Source: Isoetes taiwanensis (lineage: Eukaryota; Streptophyta; Lycopodiopsida; Isoetales; Isoetaceae). From it: a stretch of 64,000 bases of DNA. The notes beneath the pieces were generated by a model. That model saw nothing but the letters and a program-made list of their open reading frames with translations. It did not search any database and was not told the DNA's origin. The stretch spans positions 56,176-120,175 of the forward strand of contig JAJEKV010000674.1 in assembly GCA_021234155.1 (NCBI GenBank), written 5' to 3'. The position numbers were made by a program, and so were the translations under genes. Below are positions 46,111-57,749 of this stretch, piece after piece; position 1 is the stretch's first letter; each line of letters opens with the position of its first letter.

Positions 46111-49100
46111 TGAGCTACTTTGGCTTCTTTGATTCTTACAGCTTTAAGCAGTTTTGGACCAACCCCGGGGTTCCATTGGCGTGCACCTTGAATCAGGAGT
46201 TGGAGATATTCAATTTGGGGGCAATCCATATGAGTTTGAATGTGACCGGCGTCAACACCCCAACTCCACTTTGTTGCGTAGGCTCGACAAGGGGCCTCAG
46301 GAAGCGTTCGTTTTGGGGGCTCTAGAAGGGTTTGTTTTGGGGGACCTGGCACTTAAGGCTGGCGTCTCTGCAGGAATACGGACAAGGGGAAGCGGCCGGG
46401 CCCGGAGTTTGGGCCTCCTCGATGTGGCAAGTAGAAATCGAGCGGGATGCAAGACATTAAGTAAAGTCGCAATTAATGCATTACCGCGAAAAATAAATTA
46501 GGTTTTTTGCGGTAGGATCCTAATTCATCTCATCGGCCCAATTTTGGATTTTTGAAAGGAGAAGGTCGTCAAAGCATTAGCATTAGGCCGGGGCAGCCCA
46601 TTTAGCGGGCAACCGAAATGGCACCCTTCCCCAGTCAAACGAGGCTGGGGACCTTGCGGGGATCCCTCCAAGAGGGGAGAGTCCTGGGACCCGAGGCGGG
46701 ATCCAAAAACCAGGCAGACCCCTTCTGGCGCTCCCCGGGGCTGCGCTAATGACCACCCTCCCGGGGCCGGTTCCCTATCCGGCCGTTGGATCCTCCGTTC
46801 AGGCCCCTCTTGGGAAGGTCCAAAAGATTCCAGGTCGGTCGGGAGAACTTGTCAAACCCAGCGGGCGTCCGATATCGGCCTTGCTTAGAAAGCCGCGACT
46901 GTTTTGTCGTTCAAGCACGGGGATGCTCCGAGGAATGGCAAATAGACCACCGCCAAATCGTCCTAATGGCGAAATTACCCTAGGGAGCAAAGTTACGGTG
47001 GGTTTTGGCGAAGAAGGAAACACTCCGCCCACGACAAAGTATCCAGCATGCACATCCTAGGCCAATTGACTACGAGTGTGATGGAAGTGAGGCTACTTTG
47101 GCTTCTTGGAGTTCGGGTGGTCTTGGCCGTACGGAACTTGAGTCCCGGGGCAATGTCGGCGTTCACGAGTCCATTGGCCCGGTCGGTCGGATCGATTCCA
47201 GGAGGCGAGGAAGTCGTCCCGTCCCGGGGCCTTGGGAGAGAAATTTGGGGCAAAAGCGGCCTCCGGAGGGATTTTAGGAGTCCAGCGCTCTGGCGTCAAC
47301 ACCCCAACTCCACTTCAAGACACGGTATGAGTCGGTAGAATCACGACAAAAGAGGGCCTGCAGCGGCGTAAACCCCGTGGGGTACCCGAGGGCTCTAGAA
47401 AGGGTTCGTTTTGGGGGCGAGGAGTCCTGTCTGATTACCTGGGACTTTGGCCAGAAGCGGCTTGGCCAGAATCACGGAGCAAAGGGAGGCCCGGAGGCCG
47501 GAGTTTGGGCCTTTCCCCTCCTCGATGTGGCAAGTAGAAGTGGAACACTTTTTGATGGCAAGACATTAAATGAATTCATAATTAATGCATTGCACGAAAA
47601 TAAATTCGGTTTTTGCGGTTTGGATCCCTAATTCATCTCCGACTACGGCCCAATTTTGAATTTTTAGGAGAAAGGTCTAGGTCAAAGGTTAGCATTAGAG
47701 CGGTCGGGGCAGCGGATTGCGGAGACAGCAGAGCTGGCACCCTTCCCCAAGTCAAGCGAGGCGGGGACCTTGCGGGGATCCCTCACAGAGAGGGAGAGTC
47801 CGGACCCGGGGAGGCGGGATCCAAAAAAAAAGTTCGGCTGACCCTTCTGGCGGCTCCCCACCCGCACGCTAATGCCAGCCACCCTCCCGAACCCGGTTCC
47901 CCTATCCGGCCCGTTGGATCCTCGGATTCGGGGGCCCCTCGCCGGGAAGGTCAAAAGATTCAGAGATCGGTCAGGGAGAACTTGTCAAACAGCGGGGCGT
48001 CGATGTCAAACCTTGTAGAAACGCCTTTGTTTTTACCGTTCGAGACGCAGGATGCTCGAGGAATGGCAAATAGACCTACCAAATCGTCAGGAATGGCGAA
48101 ATTACCCTAGGGAGCAAGTTACGCGGTCGGTTTTGCGAAAGAAGGAAAACACTCCGCCCTCCCGCGGCGGTATCCAGCATGCACATCTAGGCCAATTGAT
48201 TCTGAGTGTGATGGAAGTGAGCTACTTTGGCTTCTTGGAGACCGGGTGGTCTCTTGGCCACGGAACTTGGTCCCGAGGGCAATGTCGGCGTTAGGAGTCC
48301 ATTGGCGGTCGGTCAGCGATTCAGGAGGGAGGGTCGCCCGATAGTCCCAGGGGCCTTGGGGAGAGGAAATTTGGGGCAAGCGACCTCAGGAGGATTTTAG
48401 GAGTCAGCGCACGGCGTCAACACCCCAACTCCACTTCAAGACGGCGCAAAAGGTCCGGCGAATCGACAGAGGAGGGGCCTCCAGCGTAAACCCACGTGGG
48501 TTGCGAGGCTCTAGAAGGGTTTACGTTTTTGGGGCGAGTCACTGGTCGTTGCACTTGGGACTGGCCAGCAGCGGCCAGAATCACGAACAAGAGGCCCGGC
48601 GGGGCGGAGTTTGGGCCTTTCCTCCCTCCCGATGTGGCAAAGTAGAAGTCGAACTTTCTTTTGATGTGGCAAGACATTAAGTAAATTCGCAATTAATGCA
48701 TTGCGAAAATAAATTCGGTTTTGCCCGACTGGATCCCCTAATTCATCTCGGACTACGGCCCAATTTTGAATTTTAGGAGAAGGTCTAGGTCAAAGGGTTA
48801 GCATTAGAGCGGTGGGGCAGCGGTTGGGGGCAACAGAGGCTGGCACCCTTCCCCAAGTCAAGCGAGGCGGGACCTTGCGGGGATCCCTCACAAGAGGGGA
48901 GAGTCCAGGACCCGGGGCGGGATCCAAAAAAAAAAGTTCGAGGCAGACCCTTCTGGCGGCGCTCCCGGGGCTGCGCTAATGACCACCCTCGGGCCGGTTC
49001 CCCTATCCGGCCAGTTGGATCCTCCGTTCGAGGGCCCCTCGCCGGGAAGGTCAAAAGATTCGAATCGGTCAGGGAGAACTTGTCAAACAGCGTCTGATGT

Positions 49101-52100
49101 CGACCTTGTAGAAACCGCCTTTGTTTTGTCGTTCGAGGCAGGGATGCTCGAATGGCAAATAGACCCTGCCAAATCGTGGGAATGGCGAAATTACCCTAGG
49201 GAGCAAGTTACACGATTGGGTTTTTGAAAAGAAGAAACACTCCGCCCTCCCGGCCGGTATCATCCACATCTAGGCCAATTACTCTGAGTGTGATGGAAGT
49301 GAGCTACTTTGGCTTCTTGGAGTTGGTGGTCTTCTGGCCCGGAACTTGGTCCCCAGGGCAATGTCGGCGTTCTGGAGTCCATTGGCGAGTCAGTCAGCGA
49401 TGGGGAGGGGGAGGTGCCCGTCCCAGGGGCCAGGGGAGAGGAAATTTGGGGGCAAGCGACCTTAGGAGGGATTTTAGAATTCCGCTCTGGCGTCAACACT
49501 AACTCCCACTTCAAGACCGCGGCATAAAGGTCCGGCCGAATCGACAAGGAGAGGGCCTCGGCGTAAACCACGTGGGTTGCCGGGGGCTCTAGAAGGGGTT
49601 TACGTTTTGGGGGCGAGTCACGATGCATTGCACTTGGGACTGGCGGAAGCAGCCAGGGAATCACGAACAAAGAGGCCCGGCCGGGCGGAGTTTGGGCCTT
49701 TCCTCCTCCCGATGTGGCAAGTAGAAGTCGAGGCTTTTCTTGATGGCAAGACATTAAGTAAATTCGCAATTAATGCATTGCGAAAATAAATTCGGTTTTA
49801 CCCGGCGGGATCCTAATTCATCTCGGCACACGGCCCAATTTTGAATTTTAGGAGAAGGTCTAGGTCAAAGGGTTAGCATTAGAGCGGTCGGGGCAGCCGG
49901 ATTGCGGGAACAGCAGTGGCACCCTTCCCCAAGTCAAGCGAGGCCCGGGACCTTGCGGGGATCCCTCACAAGAGGGAGAGTCAGGACCGGGGGCCGGGAT
50001 CCAAAAAGTTCGAGGCAGCCCTTCTGGCGGCTCCCGAGGGGCTGCGCTAATGACCACCCCCTCCGGGCCGGTTCCCCTATCCGGCCGTTGGATCCTCCGT
50101 TCGAGGGCCCCTCTTGGGGAAGGTCAAAGATTCAGTCGGTCAGGAGAACTTGTCAAGCAGCGAGAGGCGTCGATGTCGACCTTGTAGAAACGCCTTTTTT
50201 TGTCGTTGAGACGCAGGGATGCTCGGAATGGCAAATAGACCCTGCCAAATCGTCAGGAATGGCGAAATTACCCTAGGGAGCAAGTTACACGGTCGGTTTT
50301 GCGAAAGAAGAAACACTCCGCCCTCCCGCGGCCGGTATCATGCACATCCTAGGCCAATTGACTACGAGTGTGATGGAAGTGAGCTACTTTGGCTTCTTGG
50401 AGTTGGTGGTCTTACGGCCCGCGGAACTTGGTCCCAGGGGCAATGTCGGCGTTAAGGAGTCCATTGGCGGAGTCAGGTCTTGATTAGGGAGGAGGAGGCC
50501 CGCCCGGTCCCAGGGGCCTTGGGGAGAAATTTGGGGCAAGCGACCTCGGGAGGATTTTAGGAGTCCGCTCTGGCGTCAACACCCCAACTCCACTTCAAGA
50601 CACAGCAAAGGTCGGCCGAATCGACAAGGAGAGGGCCTCGAAGCGTAAACCACGTGGGTTGCGGGCTCTAGAAGGGTTTACGTTTTGGGGGCGAGTCTGA
50701 TCTGTTGCACTGGGACTGGCGAAGCGGCGGCCGGTAGAGAATACGGAGCAAAGGGAGGCTGGCGGGCGGAGTTTGGGCCTGTCCTCCTCCCGATGTGGCA
50801 AGTAGAATTGGGAGGCTTTCTCGATGGCAAGACATTAAGTAAATTGTGCAATTAATGCATTGCCACGAAAATAAATTCGGTTTTGCCGGTGGGATCCCTA
50901 ATTCATCTCGGCCTGCGGCCCAATTTTGAATTTTGAGGAGAAGGTCTAGGTCAAGGGGTTAGCATTAGAGCGGTCGGGGCAGCCCGGATTTGCGGAAGAG
51001 CTGGCACCCTTCCCCCAAGTCAAGCGAGGCGGGGACCTTGCGAGGGGATCCCTCACAAGAGGGGGAAGTCAGGACCCGAGGCGGGATCAAAAAAAGTTCG
51101 GCGACCCTTCTGGCGGCGCTCCCGGGGCTGCGCTAATGACCACCCTCCGGGCCGGTTCCCCTATCGGCCGTTGGATCCTCCGTTCGAGGGAGCCCCTCTT
51201 GGGGAAGGTCCAAAAGATTCAGATCGGTCAGGAGAACTTGTCAAACCAAGTGGGGCGTCACGATGTCGACCTTGTAGAAACCGCCTTGTTTTGTCGTTGG
51301 AACGCAGGGATGCTCAGGAATGGCAAATAGACCCTGCCAAAATCGTCGGGAATAAAGAAATTACCCTAGGGCAAGTTACCGCGATTGGGTTTTGAAAAAG
51401 AAACACTCCGCCCTCCGCGGCGGTATCGCATGCACATCTGGCCAATTATTACGAGTGTGATGGAAGTGAGCTACTTTGGCTTCTTGGAGTTGGGGTGGTC
51501 TTGGCCCGCGGAACTTGGTCCCGAGGGCAATGTCGGCGTTAAGGAGTCCATTGGCGAGTCAGTCAGCGATTCGGGAGGGAGGTCGCCCGTCCCGTCCCCG
51601 GGGCCAGGGAGGAAATTTGGGGCAAGCGACCTGGGAGGATTTTAGGGTCGGCGCTCGGCGTCAACACCCCAACTCCACTTCAAGACGGCGCAAGGTCGGC
51701 CGAATCGACAAGGAGAGGGCCTCGAAAGCGTAAACCACGTGGGTTGCCGGGCTCTAGAAGGGTTTACGTTTTGGGGGCGAGTCTGAGTCTTGCACAGGAC
51801 ACTGGAAGCGGCGCTGCCAGAGAATACGGAGCAAGAGGCCCGGCGGGGCGGAGTTTGGGCCTTTCCTCCTCCCGATGTGGCAAGTAGAGGGGGAAGCTTT
51901 CTGATGGCAAGACATTAAGTAAATTCGCAATTAATGCATTACCGCGAAAATAAATTCGGTTTTTGCCAGCTGGATCCTAATTCATCTCTCCAGCACCGCG
52001 GCCCAATTTTGAATTTTTAGGAGAAGGTCTAGGTCAAAGGGTTAGCATTAGAGCGGTCGGGCGGCGGTTGCGGGGAACAGCAGGGCGGCACCCTTCCCCA

Positions 52101-55100
52101 AGTCAAAGCGAGGCGGGACCTTGCGGGGATCCCTCACAGAGGGAGAGTGGGACCCGAGGGAGGCGGGGATCAAAAAAGTTCGAGGCGACCCTTCTGGCGG
52201 CGGCGCTCCCAGGGGCTGCGCTAATGACCACCCTCCGGGACCCGGTTCCCCTATCCGGCCGTTGGATCCTCCGTTCGAGGGGGCCCCTCTTGGGAAGGTC
52301 CAAAAGATTCAGTCGGTTAGGAGAACTTGTCAAACAGCGAGGCGTCGATGTCGGCCTTGTAGAAACCCGCCTTTGTTTTGTCGTTCGGGCACGGGGATGC
52401 TCGGAATGGCAAATAGACCACCACGCCAAATTAGGAATGGGCGAAATTACCCTAGGGAGCAAGTTACCGCGGTGGGTTTTGCGAAAGAAGAAACACTCCG
52501 CCCTCCGCGGCGGTATCCGCATGCACATCCTAGGCCAATTGACTCTGAGGTGTGATGGAAGTGAGCTACTTTGGGCTTCTTGGAGTCCGGGTGGTCTTAC
52601 GGCCCGCGGAACTTGGTCCCCAAAAGGCAATGTCGGCGTTAAGTCCATTGGCGAGTCGGATCAGCGATCCCGAGAGGGAGGTGGCCCGTCAGTCCCCGAG
52701 GGGCCTTGGGGAGAGAGAAATTTGGGGCAAGCAGCCTCAGGAGGATTTTAGGGTCAGCGCTCTGGCGTCAACACCCCAACTCCACTTCAAGACCGCGGCG
52801 CAAGGTCCGGCCGAATCGACAAGGAGAGGGGCCTCCGGCGTAAACCACAGCAGGTTGCGGAGCTCTAGAAGGGGTTCACGTTTTGGGGGGCGAATCCTGA
52901 GCTGCATTGCATTGGGACTGGGAGAAAGCGACGGCCGAGAATCTGGGCAAGGAACCGGCGGGCGGAGTTTGGGCCTTTCCTCCTCCCGATGTGGCAAGTA
53001 GAAGTTCGGGCTTTTGCGTGGCAAGACATTAAGTAAATTACAATTAATGCATTGCACGAAAAATAAATTCGGTTTTTGCCATTTTGGATCCCTAATTCAT
53101 CTCCGGCCTGCGGCCCAATTTTTGAATTTTGGAGAAAGGTCTAGGTCAAAGGGTTAGCATTAGAGCGGTGGGGGGCGGCTTGGGTTCGAGGGCAACAGAG
53201 GTGGCACCCTTCCCCAAGTCAAAGCGAGGCCGGGGACCTTGCAGGGATCCCTCACAAGAGGGAGAGTCCGGGACCCGAGGCGGGGATCCAAAAAAGTTCG
53301 AGGCTGACCCCTTCTGGCAGCCGCTCCCCGGGGCTGCTGCGCTAATGACCACCCTCCGGGGCCGGTTCCCCTATCCGGCCGTTGGATCCTCCGTTCGAGG
53401 GGCCCCTCTGCCGGGGAAGGTCAAAAGATTCCAGATCGGTCAGGAGAACTTGTCAAACCTTGAGGCGTCGATGTCGACCTTGTAGAAACCGCCTAGCATT
53501 TTGTCGTTGAACACGGGGATGCTCAGGAATGGCAAATAGACCGCCAAATCGTCAGGAATGGCGAAATTACCCTAGGGAGCAAGTTACGGTGGTTTTTGCG
53601 AAAAGAAGAAACACTCGCGCCCTCCCGGCGGTATCCGCATGCACATCCTAGGCCAATTATTTTATGAGTGTGATGGAAGTGAAGCTACTTTGGCGCTTCT
53701 TGGAGTTCGGGTGGTCTTCGGCCCGGAACAGTCCCCCGAGGGCAATGTCGGGCATTACGAGTCCATTGGTCGGTCAGCGATTCGGGAGAGGGAGGAGCCG
53801 CCCGTCGATAGTCCCGGGGGCCTTGGGATGAAATTTGGGGGCAAGCGACCTCAGGAGAGGGATTTTAGGATCAGCGCTCTGGCGTCAACACCCCAACTCC
53901 CACTTCAAGACAGCGCCAAGGTCGCCGAATGTCGACAAGGAGAGGGCCTCGAAGCGTAAACCACGGTGGGTTGCAGGGCTCCTAGAAGGGGTTTACGTTT
54001 TGGGGGGCGGAATCACGGTGTTGCATCTTGGGACGCAGACGATCCCAGGAACAAGGGGAGGCCCGTGCCCGGAGGTTTGGGCCTTTCCTCCTCGATGTGG
54101 CAAGTAGAGGGAGGTTGCCGATGCAAGACATTATGCGTAAATTCGTAATTAATGCATTGCGAAAATAAATTCGGTTTTTGCCGGTGGATCCCTAATTCAT
54201 CTCGTCCGCGGCCCAATTTTTGAATCAACACCCCAGGTCCAGGTCAAGGGTTAGCATTAGAGCGGTCAAAGGCGGCCCGTTGCGGGACAGCAAGGGCAGG
54301 GCCTCCCCAAGTCCAAAGGCCAGGACCTTGCGGGGATCCCTCACAAGAGGGAGTCAGGTTTTGAGGGCGGATCAAAAAGTTCTTGACCCCTTCTGGCTGG
54401 CGCTCCCAGGCTGTGCAGCTAATGACCACCCTCGGGCCGGTTCCCCTATCCAGAGGGATTTGGATCCTGGTGGGGGGCCCCTCCCCGGGAAGGTCAAAAA
54501 GATTCGAGATCCGGAGGGAGAACTTGTCAAACCAATTCGGGTCGATGTCGACCTTGTAGAAACCCGCCTTTGTTTTAGACGCAGGGATGCTCGGGAATGG
54601 CAAATAGACCCCAAATCGTCCGGAATGGCGAAAAGTACCCTAGGGAGCAAGTTACACGGACGGTTTTGGAGGAGGGCCTCACGCCCTCCCACGGCGGTAT
54701 CGCATGCATCTAGGCAATTGTTCTGAGGTTTGAGAGGAAAGCTACTTTGGCGCTTCTTGGGTTGGTGGTCTTCGGCCCACGCGGAACTTGGTCCCCGAGG
54801 CAATGTCGGCGTTAAAGTCCATTGGCGAGCCAAATGCGTGGTTCGGAGAGGAAGGTTGCCCGTTCTTCCCCGGGGCCCCTTAGGAGAGAAATTTGGGGCA
54901 AGCGACCTCGGAGGAATTTTAAGGTCAGCGCTCTGGCATCAACACCCTAACTCCACTTTAAGACCGCCGTCGCTGAGTCGACCGAATCACGGCAAGGAGG
55001 GCCTCAGAAGCGGCGTAAGCCCTGTGAGTTGCCGGGCTCTAGAAGGTTTTACGTTTTGAGGCGAAGTCCTGTCTACATTGCAGTTGGGCGTGGCCGAACG

Positions 55101-55350
55101 TGTAGGCCAGAATAACAGGGCGGCGGGCAGGTTTGACCTGTCCTCCTCCCGATGTGGCAAGTAGAAAATCGCGGCTTTGCGATGGCAAACATTATTAAAT
55201 TCGTAATTAATGCATTGCGAAAATAAATTCTGATTTTTGCCCGGTGGATCCCTAATTCATCTCGACACCCACGCGGCCCCAATTTGAATTTTTGGAAAGG
55301 TCTAGGTCAAGGGTTAGCATTAGGGCAAACGAGGGGCAGCCCGTTGCTGA
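46110..55350 (+). repeat. Tandem array of ~1.09-kb GC-rich units, about eight and a half copies
   Basis: The anchor GAGCTACTTTGGCTTCTT (with small variants) recurs near 46112, 47091, 48218, 49301, 50381, 51468, 52562, 53681 and 54740. A second anchor, TTAGCATTAGAGCGGTCGGG, recurs with the same period and is last seen near 55316. Spacings run from 0.98 to 1.13 kb. Other fixed landmarks in each unit are GACCTTGCGGGGATCCCTC, ACTTGTCAAAC, GCGAAATTACCCTAGGGAGC, GTCAACACCCCAACTCCACT, GATGTGGCAAGTAGA and ATTAATGCATTGC. Units differ by many 1-6-base indels, so every long frame here shifts between copies and none is conserved; I read it as non-coding satellite-like DNA. It lies inside the large CACTA element, between the duplicated AT-rich block and the TNP2 remnant. 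Confidence 0.95.
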
Positions 55351-56440
55351 GGAGCAACGAGCTGATTTGGAAAGATTTGGAAGATGCAGTTGACTTCAAG
55401 CCACAAAGAAACATAAATTTGGTGGCTGCTTCTATGGTCCCGGGTTGGAGAAAAAATCAGCGGACTGTCCATCTAAACTTCTAAGAATGTGCATTTGAAA
55501 GATTTAGAACATAGAGGTGTCCCATTTTATGGAAACTTCTGGGGAGAGTCAAACCACAAATAATCTCCAAAAGCTGGTTCTACCAGTCCAGTCGATTAAT
55601 GTCGCAGAAACCTCGGGGCTCGAAATGGCCGTCGAACTGAAAAGCGATATCCAACGGAAAAGAATGCAAAATATCTTCAAAGAATCCTTGGATCATGTTC
55701 ATGCATATGTATCAATGCTAGATTTGTACCCAAGAGAAAATATAACAATGTACAAACATAGGTTTTATTGAACAAAAGATCACTTGAACAATTGACATAC
55801 TCCTCGAGGCGGCTTATGGTTTCTATCGTATTAAGTCCTCCACTTGTCATCCCTTTTGAACCATAGCTCCATGTCAAGTATATGTGCATCAGCCATGCAT
55901 ATGTCGGCGCTAGTATCATGTTATCTTTATTTTTTCTGTGGTGCTTCAAAACCACGACCATCTTTTCAAAGAAGCACCCTCATCATGCTAGGCAGACTCC
56001 TTTGGTTCCTAACAATTTGAATTGATGCCTTCTCACCAATCACATACTTCTTTAACACTTTCATCGATGGATGGTTGTTTCATAGTCCTCATCTTGAGTG
56101 GAGGAGGGGTTCACGGAGGATTCCCTTCCTTCTCATGCCCAGCAGCTCCCTACACCAAGCTATAGATTAGAAAATAGATAAAAATACAATAAAAGTGTAT
56201 AAACTTCTGAGGTGTAGCCTTACTTGTGAAAGGCAGGTTCCATATCTCTGCTCTTGAATCCTCATCTCCTCCGAATCACAGTTCAAGCGTGAAACATACA
56301 CACCTTCCATGGCCATGTATCCCAAAAGCAATAAAAAAAAAACTCACAATAAGCACAATGAAAAACTAGGATCCGAGGATCGTTCGCAATACTCAAATCA
56401 TAAATGGGATGGGAAAAATGAAAGTAGGCCCGATTGACTT
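55350..56440. other. Right flank of the array, no recognised gene
   Basis: Array sequence ends around 55345 and is followed by AT-richer DNA. A frame at 55284-55484 runs out of the array into this flank (…NELIWKDLEDAVDFKPQRNI…) and looks protein-like, but it is short and unidentified. Nothing else is supported. Confidence 0.35.
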
Positions 56441-56444
56441 TTAA

Positions 56445-56545
56445 AACGAGCGAGAGGCGTTTTTAAGGCGCGATATGGAAGCGTCGTTCAGCGGCGTTAA
56501 AGATCGTTCTTGACGTCTATATAACAGTTCTCGGCTAGCGACGTG
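56445..56545. promoter_or_regulatory. GCGTCG-motif patch with TATA box
   Basis: GCGTCGTTCAGCGGCG at about 56481 repeats the subterminal motif of 38.2-38.4 kb. TATATAA follows at 56518-56524. Downstream is a C/T-rich leader and an ATG in good context at 56704 (GCCATGG). The arrangement looks like a plus-strand promoter within the element, and may be the end of a second, nested CACTA copy. Confidence 0.4.
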
Positions 56546-56703
56546 TCGTCTGAAATTTGTTTTGTTTTTAGGTATCTTTGAGATGCCATATATATTGCCC
56601 TATTGGTCCTCCAGCTTCTCCCGCCCTCGCCCTCGTCCTCCTGCTCCTCCAAGCTTCCTCTTCCTCCTCCTCCTTCGCCCGGAGCTCCTCACCTACATCT
56701 GCC

Positions 56704-57042
56704 ATGGCCGCTTCTCACGATGCATGCCCGCTTGATTACTTTTAGATGCGGTACAGCTCTTTGACTGAAAACTTGCCTCGATCAGGTGGCTGGGGGCAGA
56801 CCTGGCAAGAGGCGAGGGTTCAAAACAGCCGCGGCCAAGGCATGATAGGGGCAAGAGAGACCTCGCGTGGGACCTTCCCTCAATACGGGGCGCAGTACGA
56901 GGAAGCCATGAGTGAGGCTCGTTGTGCTTTGGCCCGTATGCTAGAGGATAGGGGGCCTTTGGGAAAGAGCATTCTTGAAGCCCTACTTTCAAAAGTTGCA
57001 CCAGACCAGCGGGGCATCGCGAGGAAGTGCTTTCGTACATGA
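56704..57042 (+). pseudogene. Short plus-strand frame behind the GCGTCG/TATA patch
   Basis: ATG at 56704 opens a frame that meets TAG at 56743-56745 and continues in the same frame from ATG 56746 to 57042 (98 codons). The product has an R/G-rich start and a segment with S-E-A-R-C-A-L-A-R-M-L. A polypyrimidine leader precedes it. It may be a first exon of a CACTA accessory gene or a captured host exon; I do not recognise it. The in-frame TAG makes it at best a damaged gene. Confidence 0.4.
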
Positions 57043-57749
57043 ATTCCTTGGGGAAAGCAGACACCACCACGCGGAGGGGCTTATTCCATGCACGGGAGGC
57101 TTGTTACGGACCGGGGTGGGAGGAAATCACCGCGTTGAGCACCGCCGGGCACGCGAGGTGGATCTGCTTGGATCTTTGATATATACCACTAAGATGTGCT
57201 TGGCATCCACTTTGTTTGTGTATTTGAATTGTGTATGGGTTTTATATGATTTTGTATTTTTGAAGGGAATACATATATGATTTTTGTATATGAATCTTGC
57301 ATTTTTGAAGGGAATCTTCACATTTTATGATTTAATTAAACATAAAAGTGTACTCAACTGTATGTAGAACTACCCTGATGCGTGGCTTGCAAAGCCTTGG
57401 GTCTATACTAGGATGCCAATTAACTTGGCATAAATGTCTATGATAACCCCGAAGTTGCAATACTAATACTAATGGTTTTGTGCCTAAAATTAGCATGCAA
57501 AGTATTTTCTTATTCATATGTGGGAAAAAATAATAATAATCATAATAAAGTAATGAAGGTTCATCGATGGTAGTCTTCTATCTTCAATAGTCTGTAATGA
57601 AACCCCCAACCTCCTATTAGGCCGCCATCTCTTCTTCACCTTCAAATATGCGGGGCCGGAGCCTATACATGGAACCTCGAACCACCTTGATCTTTACAAA
57701 GGATGCGGAGCGAAGGTGACCTACAAAACCTCTATTACATTAGTTTCCT

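Noticed and set aside
47005-54726. Many frames of 80-227 codons on both strands within the array
   Set aside because: GC-rich DNA with few stops; frames change between units because of indels, and none is conserved across copies.
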